Under the pieces are notes generated by a model. That model did not search any database. It saw nothing but the letters and a program-made list of their open reading frames with translations, and was not told the DNA's origin. The position numbers and the translations under genes are program-made. From an uncultured Muribaculaceae bacterium (GTDB lineage Bacteria; Bacteroidota; Bacteroidia; Bacteroidales; Muribaculaceae), in contig CAKUKR010000061.1 in the NCBI GenBank assembly GCA_934663645.1, forward strand, positions 1 to 14,883: DNA of 14,883 bases, in the 5' to 3' direction. Numbering within the stretch: position 1 is the stretch's first letter; every line of letters begins with the position of its first letter. Below, one piece after another: positions 1 through 6,632 of the stretch.

Positions 1-188
1 TCGTCCGCGCGGCTCTCCCTTTTTTGCGCCCCGGCGGCAGACCCGGCGGGCGGCGCATAAGGCGGCTGCGGGCTGACAGCGCCGCGCCAGCCCCCCTGAC
101 AGCCTCGAACCAACTCAAAGTCCTTAGGGGCTTTAATGTCCTTAAGGGCACTAAGACTTTAAGGAGTGGCGACGCGGTTTTCTTTCTA
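1..188. other. Intergenic edge region: GC-rich stretch followed by periodic inverted repeat
   Basis: I see no convincing gene here. Positions 1-110 are far richer in G+C than the rest of the window and contain short inverted repeats, for example GGGCTG at 70-75 against CAGCCC at 88-93, and two copies of CCGGCGG. A run of six T at 20-25 follows a C/T-rich stretch and could be the tail of a terminator whose first arm lies outside the window; that is a guess. Frame 3 is open to position 206, but it has no family resemblance and runs into the end of the lipoprotein gene on the other strand. The inverted repeat at 117-160 is listed separately. Confidence 0.5.
117..160. repeat. Imperfect inverted repeat with about 9-10 nt TTAAGG-like periodicity
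   Basis: The outer arms are AAAGTCCTTAG (117-127) and CTAAGACTTT (151-160), complementary except for one bulged C. Inside them CTTTAA (131-136) can pair with TTAAGG (142-147) through one G-T wobble, leaving the loop TGTCC. The motif C(C/T)TTA(A/G) recurs about every 9-10 bases at 122, 131, 141 and 157. The element lies 29 bp past the stop codon of the minus-strand lipoprotein gene, so it could form a 3-prime hairpin in that transcript, but no T-run follows on that strand. A dispersed intergenic repeat is an equally good explanation. Confidence 0.45.
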
Positions 189-1382
189 TCACTTTGCGGC
201 TTCTAATGGGGCATCTGAAACGGTGTATGCCGGTTGTAGAATTGATACCATCGTGATATCAGTGAAGTTTTCCCGGAAGACTTCCTTTCCGTTCAAGTCA
301 ACGAGGATGAAACTGTTGCCGTTTCCGGCTAACAGGAGGTCATTGTTCCAAGGGTACAGTTCTGCATAGGAGAACGGTATTTTCACTTCGTCTTTGCTGT
401 TAATCAGCCCGTATCTGCCGTCTTTGCTTGCAATGTAAAGGTCTTGGTGTCTGCTCTCCTTCACGAAAAAGCAGTTATAGGACATGAGATTGTCGTATTT
501 GGCCTGGATAGCGGTTTCTCCATCGAGGCTTTTTAGCCCGAGGAGTCCACCCTGTTCAAATTCCACCGTGTTGTCGTAAACGCCGAGGGCAGATAACAGG
601 CTATCGTTATTCCACTTGCCGATTGAGAACGCCTGTTTGCCCTGTTTGTCCAGCAGAAAGGCATCGCCGTTCGGATTCTTGACTGCGAGATAGCCGTTGA
701 CAAACCGCGAGCATGCATAGTATTCGTTCAGGGTGAAGGTGAACAGCACTTGCCCTGATGTGTCGATGGCAAAACATGTTGTCGCTGACGCATCATTATC
801 ATATTTTACCATCAATGCGATCCCGTCTTCCGAGAATACAGACAATACTTTGTCGTATACGGGTTTCACGGCTGTTTCTCCTTTCTCGTTTATGAAGCCA
901 TACTTGTATCCACCTGTGCCGTCGGGTGTCGTAATTATTGCGTAGCCGTTGAAGAAGCTGGTAGCTGCCTTAACAGTGTTGCTGAGAGTTGCGATGGTCT
1001 CGAATTTGTCGTTGATGACGTTGATAGCCTTGCCCTTTGGCGTGGCGACGGCGATGCCGTTCTCGTTGAACGCTGACGCGCTTACGTAGCTCTCCTTGTT
1101 GACAGGTTTGGCCACGTTGTCAACGGAGTAATAGTCGTACAGCCCCTCGTCGTTCTTGACGCAGAATTTGTCGCCGACAATGGCGGAGGGCTGGTTCTTG
1201 AACTCGTCGCGGTGGATGATTTCTCCAGAGTTCACGTCGATGATGCTCCAGCTGTCGGAGCCTACGAGTTTAACAGCGGCATAGAGGGTCTTTGTCTTGT
1301 CTCCGTGCATGCCGCATGATGCCAGGGCGATTGCAGCGATTACGGCTGCCGCCCATGCGGTCAGGATTTTGGTATTAAACAT
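189..1382 (-). CDS. WG-repeat-containing lipoprotein
   Basis: A 397-residue secreted protein, probably anchored in the outer or inner membrane. The N-terminus is a lipoprotein signal peptide: Lys5, a hydrophobic stretch at about 7-21, then the lipobox LASC with the lipidated cysteine at C23. The body consists of degenerate WG-type beta repeats, each a G-(Y/L)-I/K strand followed by a D/E-G turn and a K-x-x-Y-D strand. The clearest units are at about 160-180 (YGFINEKGET...YDKV), 280-300 (LGLKSLDGET...YDNL) and 322-342 (YGLINSKDEV). The Trp of the motif is mostly replaced by Tyr or Leu. Proteins of this family are common in Bacteroidales and usually lack an assigned role; binding of a ligand or protein is a reasonable guess only. 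The gene is divergent from greA and appears monocistronic. The start is the ATG at 1382, just ahead of the signal peptide. Confidence 0.85.
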   Translation of the reverse strand: MFNTKILTAWAAAVIAAIALASCGMHGDKTKTLYAAVKLVGSDSWSIIDVNSGEIIHRDEFKNQPSAIVGDKFCVKNDEGLYDYYSVDNVAKPVNKESYVSASAFNENGIAVATPKGKAINVINDKFETIATLSNTVKAATSFFNGYAIITTPDGTGGYKYGFINEKGETAVKPVYDKVLSVFSEDGIALMVKYDNDASATTCFAIDTSGQVLFTFTLNEYYACSRFVNGYLAVKNPNGDAFLLDKQGKQAFSIGKWNNDSLLSALGVYDNTVEFEQGGLLGLKSLDGETAIQAKYDNLMSYNCFFVKESRHQDLYIASKDGRYGLINSKDEVKIPFSYAELYPWNNDLLLAGNGNSFILVDLNGKEVFRENFTDITMVSILQPAYTVSDAPLEAAK

Positions 1383-1438
1383 AATCGGTTATTTTGATGG
1401 TTTTGGTTTCAGTCATGTTTTGGTCAATGTTCCTGCTG

Positions 1439-1446
1439 CAAATATA
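1439..1446 (-). promoter_or_regulatory. Candidate -7 promoter element for the WG lipoprotein gene
   Basis: On the minus strand the sequence reads TATATTTG, a full match to the Bacteroidetes -7 consensus TAnnTTTG. It lies 56 bp upstream of the ATG at 1382, giving a leader of about 50 nt. No TTTG is present at the usual 19-21 bp upstream; the nearest is 33 bp away, at 1480-1483. The promoter would therefore be weak or activator-dependent if real. Confidence 0.5.
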
Positions 1447-1499
1447 GTCCTTTTCAGTCATATATGCGCAGATTCTCGCCAAATTATTCATGTGTGCGT

Positions 1500-1531
1500 G
1501 TTGTGTGTTCGGAAAAAAATCGCTAATTTTG
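1500..1531 (+). promoter_or_regulatory. Candidate greA promoter (-33 and -7 elements)
   Basis: GTTG at 1500-1503 (one mismatch to TTTG) is followed after 20 bp by TAATTTTG at 1524-1531, a full match to TAnnTTTG. Transcription would begin near 1536 and leave a leader of about 115 nt before the greA ATG. A second, weaker -7-like sequence, TATATTTT, lies at 1618-1625 without a -33 partner. Confidence 0.55.
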
Positions 1532-1651
1532 CGGCAAACATTTGGGGATGCCGGTTTCGGTGTCAACGGAATTTCAAGTCCGGGTAGGGTCAATGCGACG
1601 CCCAGCCCGGGTTAGTTTATATTTTATACGAAAACAAAAACAACCGACAAA

Positions 1652-2116
1652 ATGGCTACATATCTGACACAAGAGGGATATGACAAGAAGATGGCAGAGC
1701 TGTCCGCACTTGAGGCACAGCGTCCGGCTATCAAGGCTGCCATCGCGGAGGCACGCGACAAGGGAGACCTCTCGGAGAATGCAGAGTATGACGCTGCCAA
1801 GGAGGCACAGGGCATGCTCGAGATGAAGATAGCGAAGCTCAAGGAGCTTATAGCCTCTTCACGCATCATCGATTCAAGCAAGCTCAACACGGAGGAAGTA
1901 CAGCTGCTCAACACCGTGACTATCAAGAATGCCGCCACGGGGATGACCATGAAATATACCATCGTCACAGAGAGCGAGGGCAACCTGCGCGAGCATAAGC
2001 TGGCATCCAACACTCCTATTGCACAGGGGCTGCTGGGGCATCGTGTCGGCGACACGGTGCAGGTGAAGGCTCCGGCGGGCATCATCAATTTTGAAATCGT
2101 GAAAATCGAAATCTGA
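1652..2116 (+). CDS. greA: Transcription elongation factor GreA
   Basis: A cytoplasmic factor that inserts its coiled coil into the secondary channel of RNA polymerase and stimulates cleavage of backtracked transcripts, so that stalled elongation complexes can restart. At 154 residues it has the normal family length. Residues 1-75 form the antiparallel coiled coil, with the tip motif GDLSENAEYDAAKE at 38-51; D39 and E42 correspond to the acidic pair that holds the catalytic magnesium (D41 and E44 in E. coli). Residues 76-154 form the FKBP-like C-terminal domain, with the typical segments TPIAQGLLGHRVGD and FEIVKIEI. The start is the ATG at 1652, the only one giving the canonical ATYLTQEGY opening, in an A-rich context with no Shine-Dalgarno sequence. 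The HIT gene follows 14 bp downstream and is probably co-transcribed. Confidence 0.97.
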   Translation: MATYLTQEGYDKKMAELSALEAQRPAIKAAIAEARDKGDLSENAEYDAAKEAQGMLEMKIAKLKELIASSRIIDSSKLNTEEVQLLNTVTIKNAATGMTMKYTIVTESEGNLREHKLASNTPIAQGLLGHRVGDTVQVKAPAGIINFEIVKIEI

Positions 2117-2130
2117 AAAGAGTACTGGCC

Positions 2131-2523
2131 ATGACCATTTTCTCCAAGATAATCGCCGGCGAGATACCGTGCTACAAGATTGCCGAGGATGAGCAGTTTT
2201 TCGCTTTTCTCGACATCAACCCGGTCAACTGGGGGCATACGCTCGTAGTGCCTAAGCGCGAGACTGACTATATATTCGACATCGAGGATGACGAGCTGGC
2301 AGCGATGACGCTTTTTGCCAAGCGTGTTGCGAAGGCTATCCGCAAGGCACTGCCCTGCCGCAAGGTGGGCGTCACCGTCCTCGGGCTGGAAGTGCCGCAT
2401 GCGCACATCCACCTTGTGCCGCTCAAGCAGGAGGGCGACATGAACTTCAGCAAGAAGATAGACAATCCTGACCCGGAAAAGATGAAGCAGATAGCCGCTG
2501 CCATAGTGGCTGCCTTCGAATAA
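2131..2523 (+). CDS. HIT family protein (histidine-triad nucleotide hydrolase, HinT-like)
   Basis: A small cytoplasmic enzyme of the histidine-triad superfamily. Members hydrolyse phosphoramidate or related bonds on purine nucleotides, such as AMP-lysine or aminoacyl-adenylates; the natural substrate here cannot be read from sequence. At 130 residues the protein covers the whole HIT fold. The opening FSKIIAGEIPCYKIAEDE (4-21) and the strand NPVNWGHTLVVPK (30-42) are typical of the HinT/protein kinase C-interacting branch. The triad is HAHIHLV at 90-96, with H92 the expected nucleophile. The C-terminus (about 100-130) is an extended segment that in relatives contacts the partner subunit. The gene lies 14 bp after greA, an arrangement I recall as frequent in Bacteroidetes, and is followed by a hairpin at 2556-2583. 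Confidence 0.93.
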   Translation: MTIFSKIIAGEIPCYKIAEDEQFFAFLDINPVNWGHTLVVPKRETDYIFDIEDDELAAMTLFAKRVAKAIRKALPCRKVGVTVLGLEVPHAHIHLVPLKQEGDMNFSKKIDNPDPEKMKQIAAAIVAAFE

Positions 2524-2555
2524 CGCTTGCCTGTCAGGCGTGAATATACAGGAGA

Positions 2556-2583
2556 GGGCTGTGTCGGTTACACGACACAGCCC
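2556..2583. terminator. Bidirectional hairpin between convergent HIT and adhesin genes
   Basis: GGGCTGTGTCG (2556-2566) and CGACACAGCCC (2573-2583) are perfect 11-bp complementary arms around the six-base loop GTTACA. The hairpin sits 32 bp after the HIT stop and 26 bp beyond the stop of the convergent minus-strand gene, where a shared terminator is expected. Neither side has a true T-run, so intrinsic termination is not certain; it may instead stabilise mRNA 3-prime ends. Confidence 0.7.
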
Positions 2584-2609
2584 ACTTCATTCATGTTGCG
2601 TTAGGTTTG

Positions 2610-5600
2610 TTATCTGATTACAGTCTTGTATGTCTTGCCGCCCTTGCGGACTATGACAACTTCACCCTTTGCGGGATGTTCGATTCTGATGCCTTGCAGG
2701 TTGTAGTATGCTGCCTCTGCATTGTCTTCGGCAGCAACGTTTTCGACGCCTGAATGGTCAACGACCACAACGGGTGACATTACTGCCATTGACTCTGTTC
2801 CGCCGCTGTACACAGCGGTGACTGCATAGCGGTATCGTCCGTCTGCAATGCCTGCAATCCCGGTGTCTGTGAACGAAGGCTTGCCAGAAGTCCCGACGAG
2901 TGTCCATTCGCTTCTGTCAGCACCGTCTTTCAGGCGGTATATGTTGTATTTTGCGGCAGGACGGACTATGCGGTCTGAAGGCTTGTCTGCTGCCGGTGCT
3001 GACATATCGTCCAGTTCATCGCCGTATGCGCGGATCATCAGGTGTTTGTTCTGGAATTTGGCCATATCTGTAATTCCGAGCATGAATGATTCGCCGGCAT
3101 AGTAGTGCATGCCTTCTGTGAACGGGTATGCCGGTGACGGCTCTGTCGTTCCTATTGCCATGAACCCGTAGCAGCTTATGGCAACCATGCACCCGTCCAC
3201 GTTTACCGGCTCGGACAGCGTGTGTACTGACCAGGCGTCTTCAACAAAGTCCACGTCCTTGGCTACATAGCGCACGTCGTCGGCATTGGGTGTCCCGTCG
3301 GGGTTCAATCCGAAAATGTATATGCAGAAGTATGAATGGTCTCCTTCTCCGCTGGCTACATACCAGCTTACTTCCTTGATTGTGGCTTTTTTACGGAACA
3401 CCGTGCCGAACCCTATCGTGACACCACCTCCAGAATAACCGAGAGGTCCGGAATATACTCCTGTGTCATAACGGAATTCCTGCATGGGCTCTTCCCAGCT
3501 TACCGATGCTTCGGCATTGGTCCCGTTTACGGAGGCAGTAACATTGTGTACGCGCAGAACCCTGTCTCCGAGCGAGATGTCCTTATGCATGTTGCCGGCG
3601 ACCGAGATTATGTCTCCGTAGTTCTCGAAGTAGCGCGACACAGTGCGTATATTGTAGTCTGAGCCGGTGTCTGCGCATACGCCGTCAATTGAATAGTTGC
3701 CGTCGCTGCCGGTAGTGACTGAGAAGGTGTCATAACCCTCGATTATGACAGTGGCGTTCTCGACAGGTTCGCCAGTCGCTGCGCTTGTCACTTTCCCGCT
3801 TACGGTATGGCGTGGCAGTGCAGTCAGGGTTATGTCTTTGGTTACTGCGGCATTTGTGACATCGAATGTTTCGGTGGTCAGGTCATAGTATCCGTGGCAT
3901 GTCACCTCCAGGGCGACAGCTCCTTCAGCCACTTGCGGCAGGGCAAAATTACCCTGGGCATCGGTTGTGGCGTGCAGGCACGACCCCTTGAGCAGGACAT
4001 CTGCGCCAGCCACTGGCTTGCCGTCGCATTTCACAGTCCCCTGTATTGATCCGAAAGGAGCTTTTTCTATGTTGACACGCACATCTGCATAGACATTTGC
4101 CGTGGATGGTTTCTCTGATTCGAGACCTCCGGGCTTGTTGCTGGTCTTTGAAATGGACCTTGGGGTGTCACATTTGCGGACGTCGAAGCATTTTGAATTG
4201 ATGAATTCTTTCCCTATTTTGCGTGTCATCACTACAAGGTTCTTGCCGGAGTACTCGTAAGGGTTGTCGAAAGGTATCACGAAGTCGCTTTTGCCTGTCG
4301 GGAAATACACGCTGCCGCTAAACACCGGTGTCAATTCGGACAAGTCTACAATTGCTTTGTCAGAGAAGTCGGATTTGTCGGTTTCACCGACGAATACCTC
4401 GAACGGCTCGCAGACATACCCTGCGTCCATTGACGAGGTGAATACGAGGCTGTTTATAGTTCCCCTGTTGATGCCTATTTCATTGGCAAGGTAAATCGTC
4501 TGGGCCATTGACTCGACATTATAGAAATTGACAGGGAAACTTTGTGATTCTATGATGGTGCCATTCCCTATGTGTACTGTGCTGTTGTTTTCTGGCAAAA
4601 CGGCGACAGCAGCCATGTTTGTGGTGTCGTTGGCTTCATTCACGTCATTTGCCGCTTTTGCGACGGCATACAGCTTGTATGAGCCGGGGGTGGCGGGTGT
4701 CCATTTCAGCATGGTGGTTTTGCTTCCGTTCGGGGCTATTGCCTCTCCTTGGGCGGCGGCAATCATTTCTTTTGTCTCTGCGTTGAAAAGGCTTACGGAA
4801 TAGTCCTCGACAGGTTCTTTGCCAAGGTTATTGACGGTGACCTGGTATGATTGTTCCTGTTCTGGAGATGCAAGGACGTCGCCAGTCAGGAGGCTTGCTT
4901 TTATGTCGGTGGCAGTCACAGTGCCTGTAGCGACATCATCGACCAGAACGCGGAATGTATTGTTCATGGCATCCGTTACATCGCCAGAAGCATGCGAGAA
5001 CAGAAGTTTGACGCGGCAGGTTTTCCCAGCGTATTGCTGAAGGGGCACAACCACCTGGGCGTATTCCGAGGAGGGTATGTGCTCATGCTCGCCGCCTGGT
5101 TCAATTACATAGACTTCTTTGTAAGTGGCTCCGAAATCATCGCTTACGCGTACACTGATCTTGGGCTGGTCTGATTGGGTAGGGCCCTTGTCGTCTCCAA
5201 AGAATGATGTATTGTTGAGTTGATACCAGAAGCTGAAGACGGGGTTTTCGCCCATCTGCACATAGTGCGTGGTAAATCCTACGCCCTCGTCGTTTATCAT
5301 AGTGTAATAGCTTGTGGTGTAGAATGCGCGGGTCGGGCTCTTTGCGGGGTAGTCAGATGTGTTGGCGCTGCCTGCGGACAATTCCCAGCCTTCAGGCCCG
5401 CCGGATTCGAAGTCCTCGAAATCATACCCGGTCAGCCTCGATTCGCTGACTTGAGCCGAGGCCGACAGCTTGATTTCGCGTACAGTCGGGTCGTTGGTTT
5501 GCAGGGTTATCTCGCCGGAGTATTCGCCAGGAGTGTCTGTGTCGAGGGCGAATTCCAGGTAGCCGGTTTCTTCAGGAGCAATCACCACCGATGCGGTTTT

Positions 5601-6449
5601 TGCTGAGATTTCCGGGCTTGACGAGACGACGTTCACTTCGAGGTCGCCGCTGCCATAGTTGTATATTTCGTATTTGCAAGACACGGGTGCGGCAAGGTGG
5701 TCGGTCTGTCCGAAATCCACATTTGTTTCGCCGCTGTAAGCGGGTGTCGGGCCTGAGGTAATCTTGAGGTCATCGACAATCGTGCCTTCTCCTTTAGCTG
5801 CTGAAATGCTGTGAAGGCCTACAAAGTACGTTGCAGTCTTAGATGGGGTGAACTTTTCTGAGAACTTGACCCAGTAGTTGTCTCTGTCGGTGTCTTCCAG
5901 CAAGTACGTTTTCTCGCGTATGTCCTGTTGGTTTTGCCCCGTGCCGATAGCGACTTCAATTTTCTCGTCACCGCTGGAGCCGGAGAAGAACAGGGCATAG
6001 AATTCGACCGTGTATTCCTTGCCGGCCACCATGTTGATGCCGGGAGAGAAGGCCCAAGCGTCATGCTCGTGTTCCTGGCTTCCGAGTATGAAGGCGTATT
6101 TGTATCCGCTTGCGCCTGGCATCACCTCGCCCTCGAGTGTAAGTGTCCCTGCTTTCCAAACGTCTGTTTCATCGCCAGGCGTGGCTGTTACAGTCCATTC
6201 GTCGGGGAGAGCATAGGACGGCGCTCCAGGCGCGTTCTCGAAATTCTCGTAGAGAAACCCTTCCTCTCGCACCAGTTTTGACGTTGACAGGTTTGCGCCT
6301 GGTTGTTTCAGGCTTTTCTGCTCCGGAAGGGGCGGCATAATACGCAATTGCGGCGTCGGCGTCCCTTGCACCCCTCCGGCGAGCATCACCGTCAAGGGAA
6401 TTGCGGCGAGTCCGAGGGCAAAGACTGATGTCATGATTTTTCTTTTCAT
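2610..6449 (-). CDS. Large secreted multidomain beta protein (adhesin/hemagglutinin-like, C-terminal sorting-type tail)
   Basis: A 1279-residue exported protein with no catalytic motif that I can see. A signal peptide fills about 1-29 (MKRK, then a hydrophobic core). By eye, the domains in order are: a jelly-roll module like cleaved-adhesin/choice-of-anchor J domains (about 64-232, with YENFENAPGAPSYALPDEW and the DAWAFSPGINMVAGKEYTVEF strand); a HYDIN/Ig-like domain (about 243-335, containing LQTNDPTVREIKL); a second jelly roll (about 341-510); a CARDB-like domain (about 515-618); an unassigned beta region (620-795); two carboxypeptidase-regulatory-like folds (about 800-875 and 881-960); another jelly-roll-like module (about 985-1142); a fibronectin-like domain (about 1166-1230); and a tail YYNLQGIRI...VIVRKGGK (1248-1272). 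The composition recalls Porphyromonas hemagglutinins. Surface adhesion or glycan/protein binding is inference. The divergent neighbour is a likely regulator. Confidence 0.8.
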   Translation of the reverse strand: MKRKIMTSVFALGLAAIPLTVMLAGGVQGTPTPQLRIMPPLPEQKSLKQPGANLSTSKLVREEGFLYENFENAPGAPSYALPDEWTVTATPGDETDVWKAGTLTLEGEVMPGASGYKYAFILGSQEHEHDAWAFSPGINMVAGKEYTVEFYALFFSGSSGDEKIEVAIGTGQNQQDIREKTYLLEDTDRDNYWVKFSEKFTPSKTATYFVGLHSISAAKGEGTIVDDLKITSGPTPAYSGETNVDFGQTDHLAAPVSCKYEIYNYGSGDLEVNVVSSSPEISAKTASVVIAPEETGYLEFALDTDTPGEYSGEITLQTNDPTVREIKLSASAQVSESRLTGYDFEDFESGGPEGWELSAGSANTSDYPAKSPTRAFYTTSYYTMINDEGVGFTTHYVQMGENPVFSFWYQLNNTSFFGDDKGPTQSDQPKISVRVSDDFGATYKEVYVIEPGGEHEHIPSSEYAQVVVPLQQYAGKTCRVKLLFSHASGDVTDAMNNTFRVLVDDVATGTVTATDIKASLLTGDVLASPEQEQSYQVTVNNLGKEPVEDYSVSLFNAETKEMIAAAQGEAIAPNGSKTTMLKWTPATPGSYKLYAVAKAANDVNEANDTTNMAAVAVLPENNSTVHIGNGTIIESQSFPVNFYNVESMAQTIYLANEIGINRGTINSLVFTSSMDAGYVCEPFEVFVGETDKSDFSDKAIVDLSELTPVFSGSVYFPTGKSDFVIPFDNPYEYSGKNLVVMTRKIGKEFINSKCFDVRKCDTPRSISKTSNKPGGLESEKPSTANVYADVRVNIEKAPFGSIQGTVKCDGKPVAGADVLLKGSCLHATTDAQGNFALPQVAEGAVALEVTCHGYYDLTTETFDVTNAAVTKDITLTALPRHTVSGKVTSAATGEPVENATVIIEGYDTFSVTTGSDGNYSIDGVCADTGSDYNIRTVSRYFENYGDIISVAGNMHKDISLGDRVLRVHNVTASVNGTNAEASVSWEEPMQEFRYDTGVYSGPLGYSGGGVTIGFGTVFRKKATIKEVSWYVASGEGDHSYFCIYIFGLNPDGTPNADDVRYVAKDVDFVEDAWSVHTLSEPVNVDGCMVAISCYGFMAIGTTEPSPAYPFTEGMHYYAGESFMLGITDMAKFQNKHLMIRAYGDELDDMSAPAADKPSDRIVRPAAKYNIYRLKDGADRSEWTLVGTSGKPSFTDTGIAGIADGRYRYAVTAVYSGGTESMAVMSPVVVVDHSGVENVAAEDNAEAAYYNLQGIRIEHPAKGEVVIVRKGGKTYKTVIR

Positions 6450-6476
6450 GCTTTGCGTTTTTTTGCTTGGTTATTG

Positions 6477-6508
6477 TTTGGGTCTGTGTGTGTCATTTAT
6501 TATCTTTG
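6477..6508 (+). promoter_or_regulatory. Promoter of the TPR/AraC regulator gene
   Basis: TTTG at 6477-6480, a 20-bp spacer and TATCTTTG at 6501-6508 match the complete Bacteroidetes consensus TTTG-N(19-21)-TAnnTTTG. Transcription would start near 6512-6515 and leave a leader of about 120 nt that includes the inverted repeat at 6561-6584. Confidence 0.7.
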
Positions 6509-6510
6509 CG

Positions 6511-6518
6511 CAAAGTTA
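6511..6518 (-). promoter_or_regulatory. Candidate -7 element of the adhesin-like gene, overlapping the divergent promoter
   Basis: The minus strand reads TAACTTTG, a full match to TAnnTTTG, 61 bp upstream of the ATG at 6449. It faces the plus-strand -7 element, with only 2 bp between the two. No TTTG lies at the expected distance upstream (about 6538-6542, which is C-rich), so this promoter probably needs an activator. The start site would fall near 6504-6507. Confidence 0.55.
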
Positions 6519-6560
6519 CTACAATGTACAGTCCTGACCCCGGAATTTCATTGCCGATTG

Positions 6561-6584
6561 CGTGTCAGTTCGTGAATTGACACG
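6561..6584. promoter_or_regulatory. Operator-like inverted repeat, or leader hairpin
   Basis: CGTGTCAGTT (6561-6570) and AATTGACACG (6575-6584) are complementary at nine of ten positions, the tenth being a G-T wobble, around the four bases CGTG. The centre is about 66 bp upstream of the predicted minus-strand start site and about 60 bp downstream of the predicted plus-strand one. As DNA it fits an activator or repressor site; as RNA it would form a stable hairpin in the regulator's leader. Which it is cannot be decided here. Confidence 0.5.
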
Positions 6585-6632
6585 TTAAACCTGCGATAAA
6601 CGGTGCTTTATGGGTTGTCAATACTTTTGGTT

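Larger units (their letters stand above)
1383..1651. other. Divergent intergenic region between WG lipoprotein and greA
   Basis: A 269-bp region holding the candidate promoters of both flanking genes, one at 1439-1446 (minus) and one at 1500-1531 (plus), which point away from each other. The remainder, about 1535-1640, would be the greA leader. I see no strong hairpin, riboswitch or small gene in it. Short overlapping open frames on both strands have no protein-like features. Confidence 0.5.
6450..6632. other. Regulatory intergenic region between adhesin-like gene and TPR/AraC regulator
   Basis: This 183-bp region contains an A-rich minus-strand leader (about 6450-6505), face-to-face -7 elements on one near-palindrome (6501-6518), a -33 element for the plus promoter only (6477-6480) and an operator-like inverted repeat (6561-6584). 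A GTG at 6603 in frame with the regulator was not chosen as the start, because the ATG at 6633 begins a normal signal sequence. This is the most control-dense intergenic region in the window. Confidence 0.6.

Noticed and set aside
24..206. Small plus-strand open frame of 60 codons at the window edge
   Set aside because: It runs through the GC-rich block and the periodic repeat, with a low-complexity translation, and overlaps the end of the lipoprotein gene.
1618..1625. TATATTTT as an alternative greA -7 element
   Set aside because: It has one mismatch at the conserved G and no -33 partner; the element at 1524-1531 with GTTG 20 bp upstream fits better.
1624..2412. Minus-strand open frame of 262 codons across greA and HIT
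   Set aside because: It overlaps two well-identified conserved genes, spans their intergenic gap and shows Ser/Cys-rich translation without motifs.
6622..6629. TACTTTTG, a second full -7 match just before the regulator ATG
   Set aside because: There is no TTTG 19-21 bp upstream, and transcription would start at or after the ATG at 6633, so it cannot serve this start.
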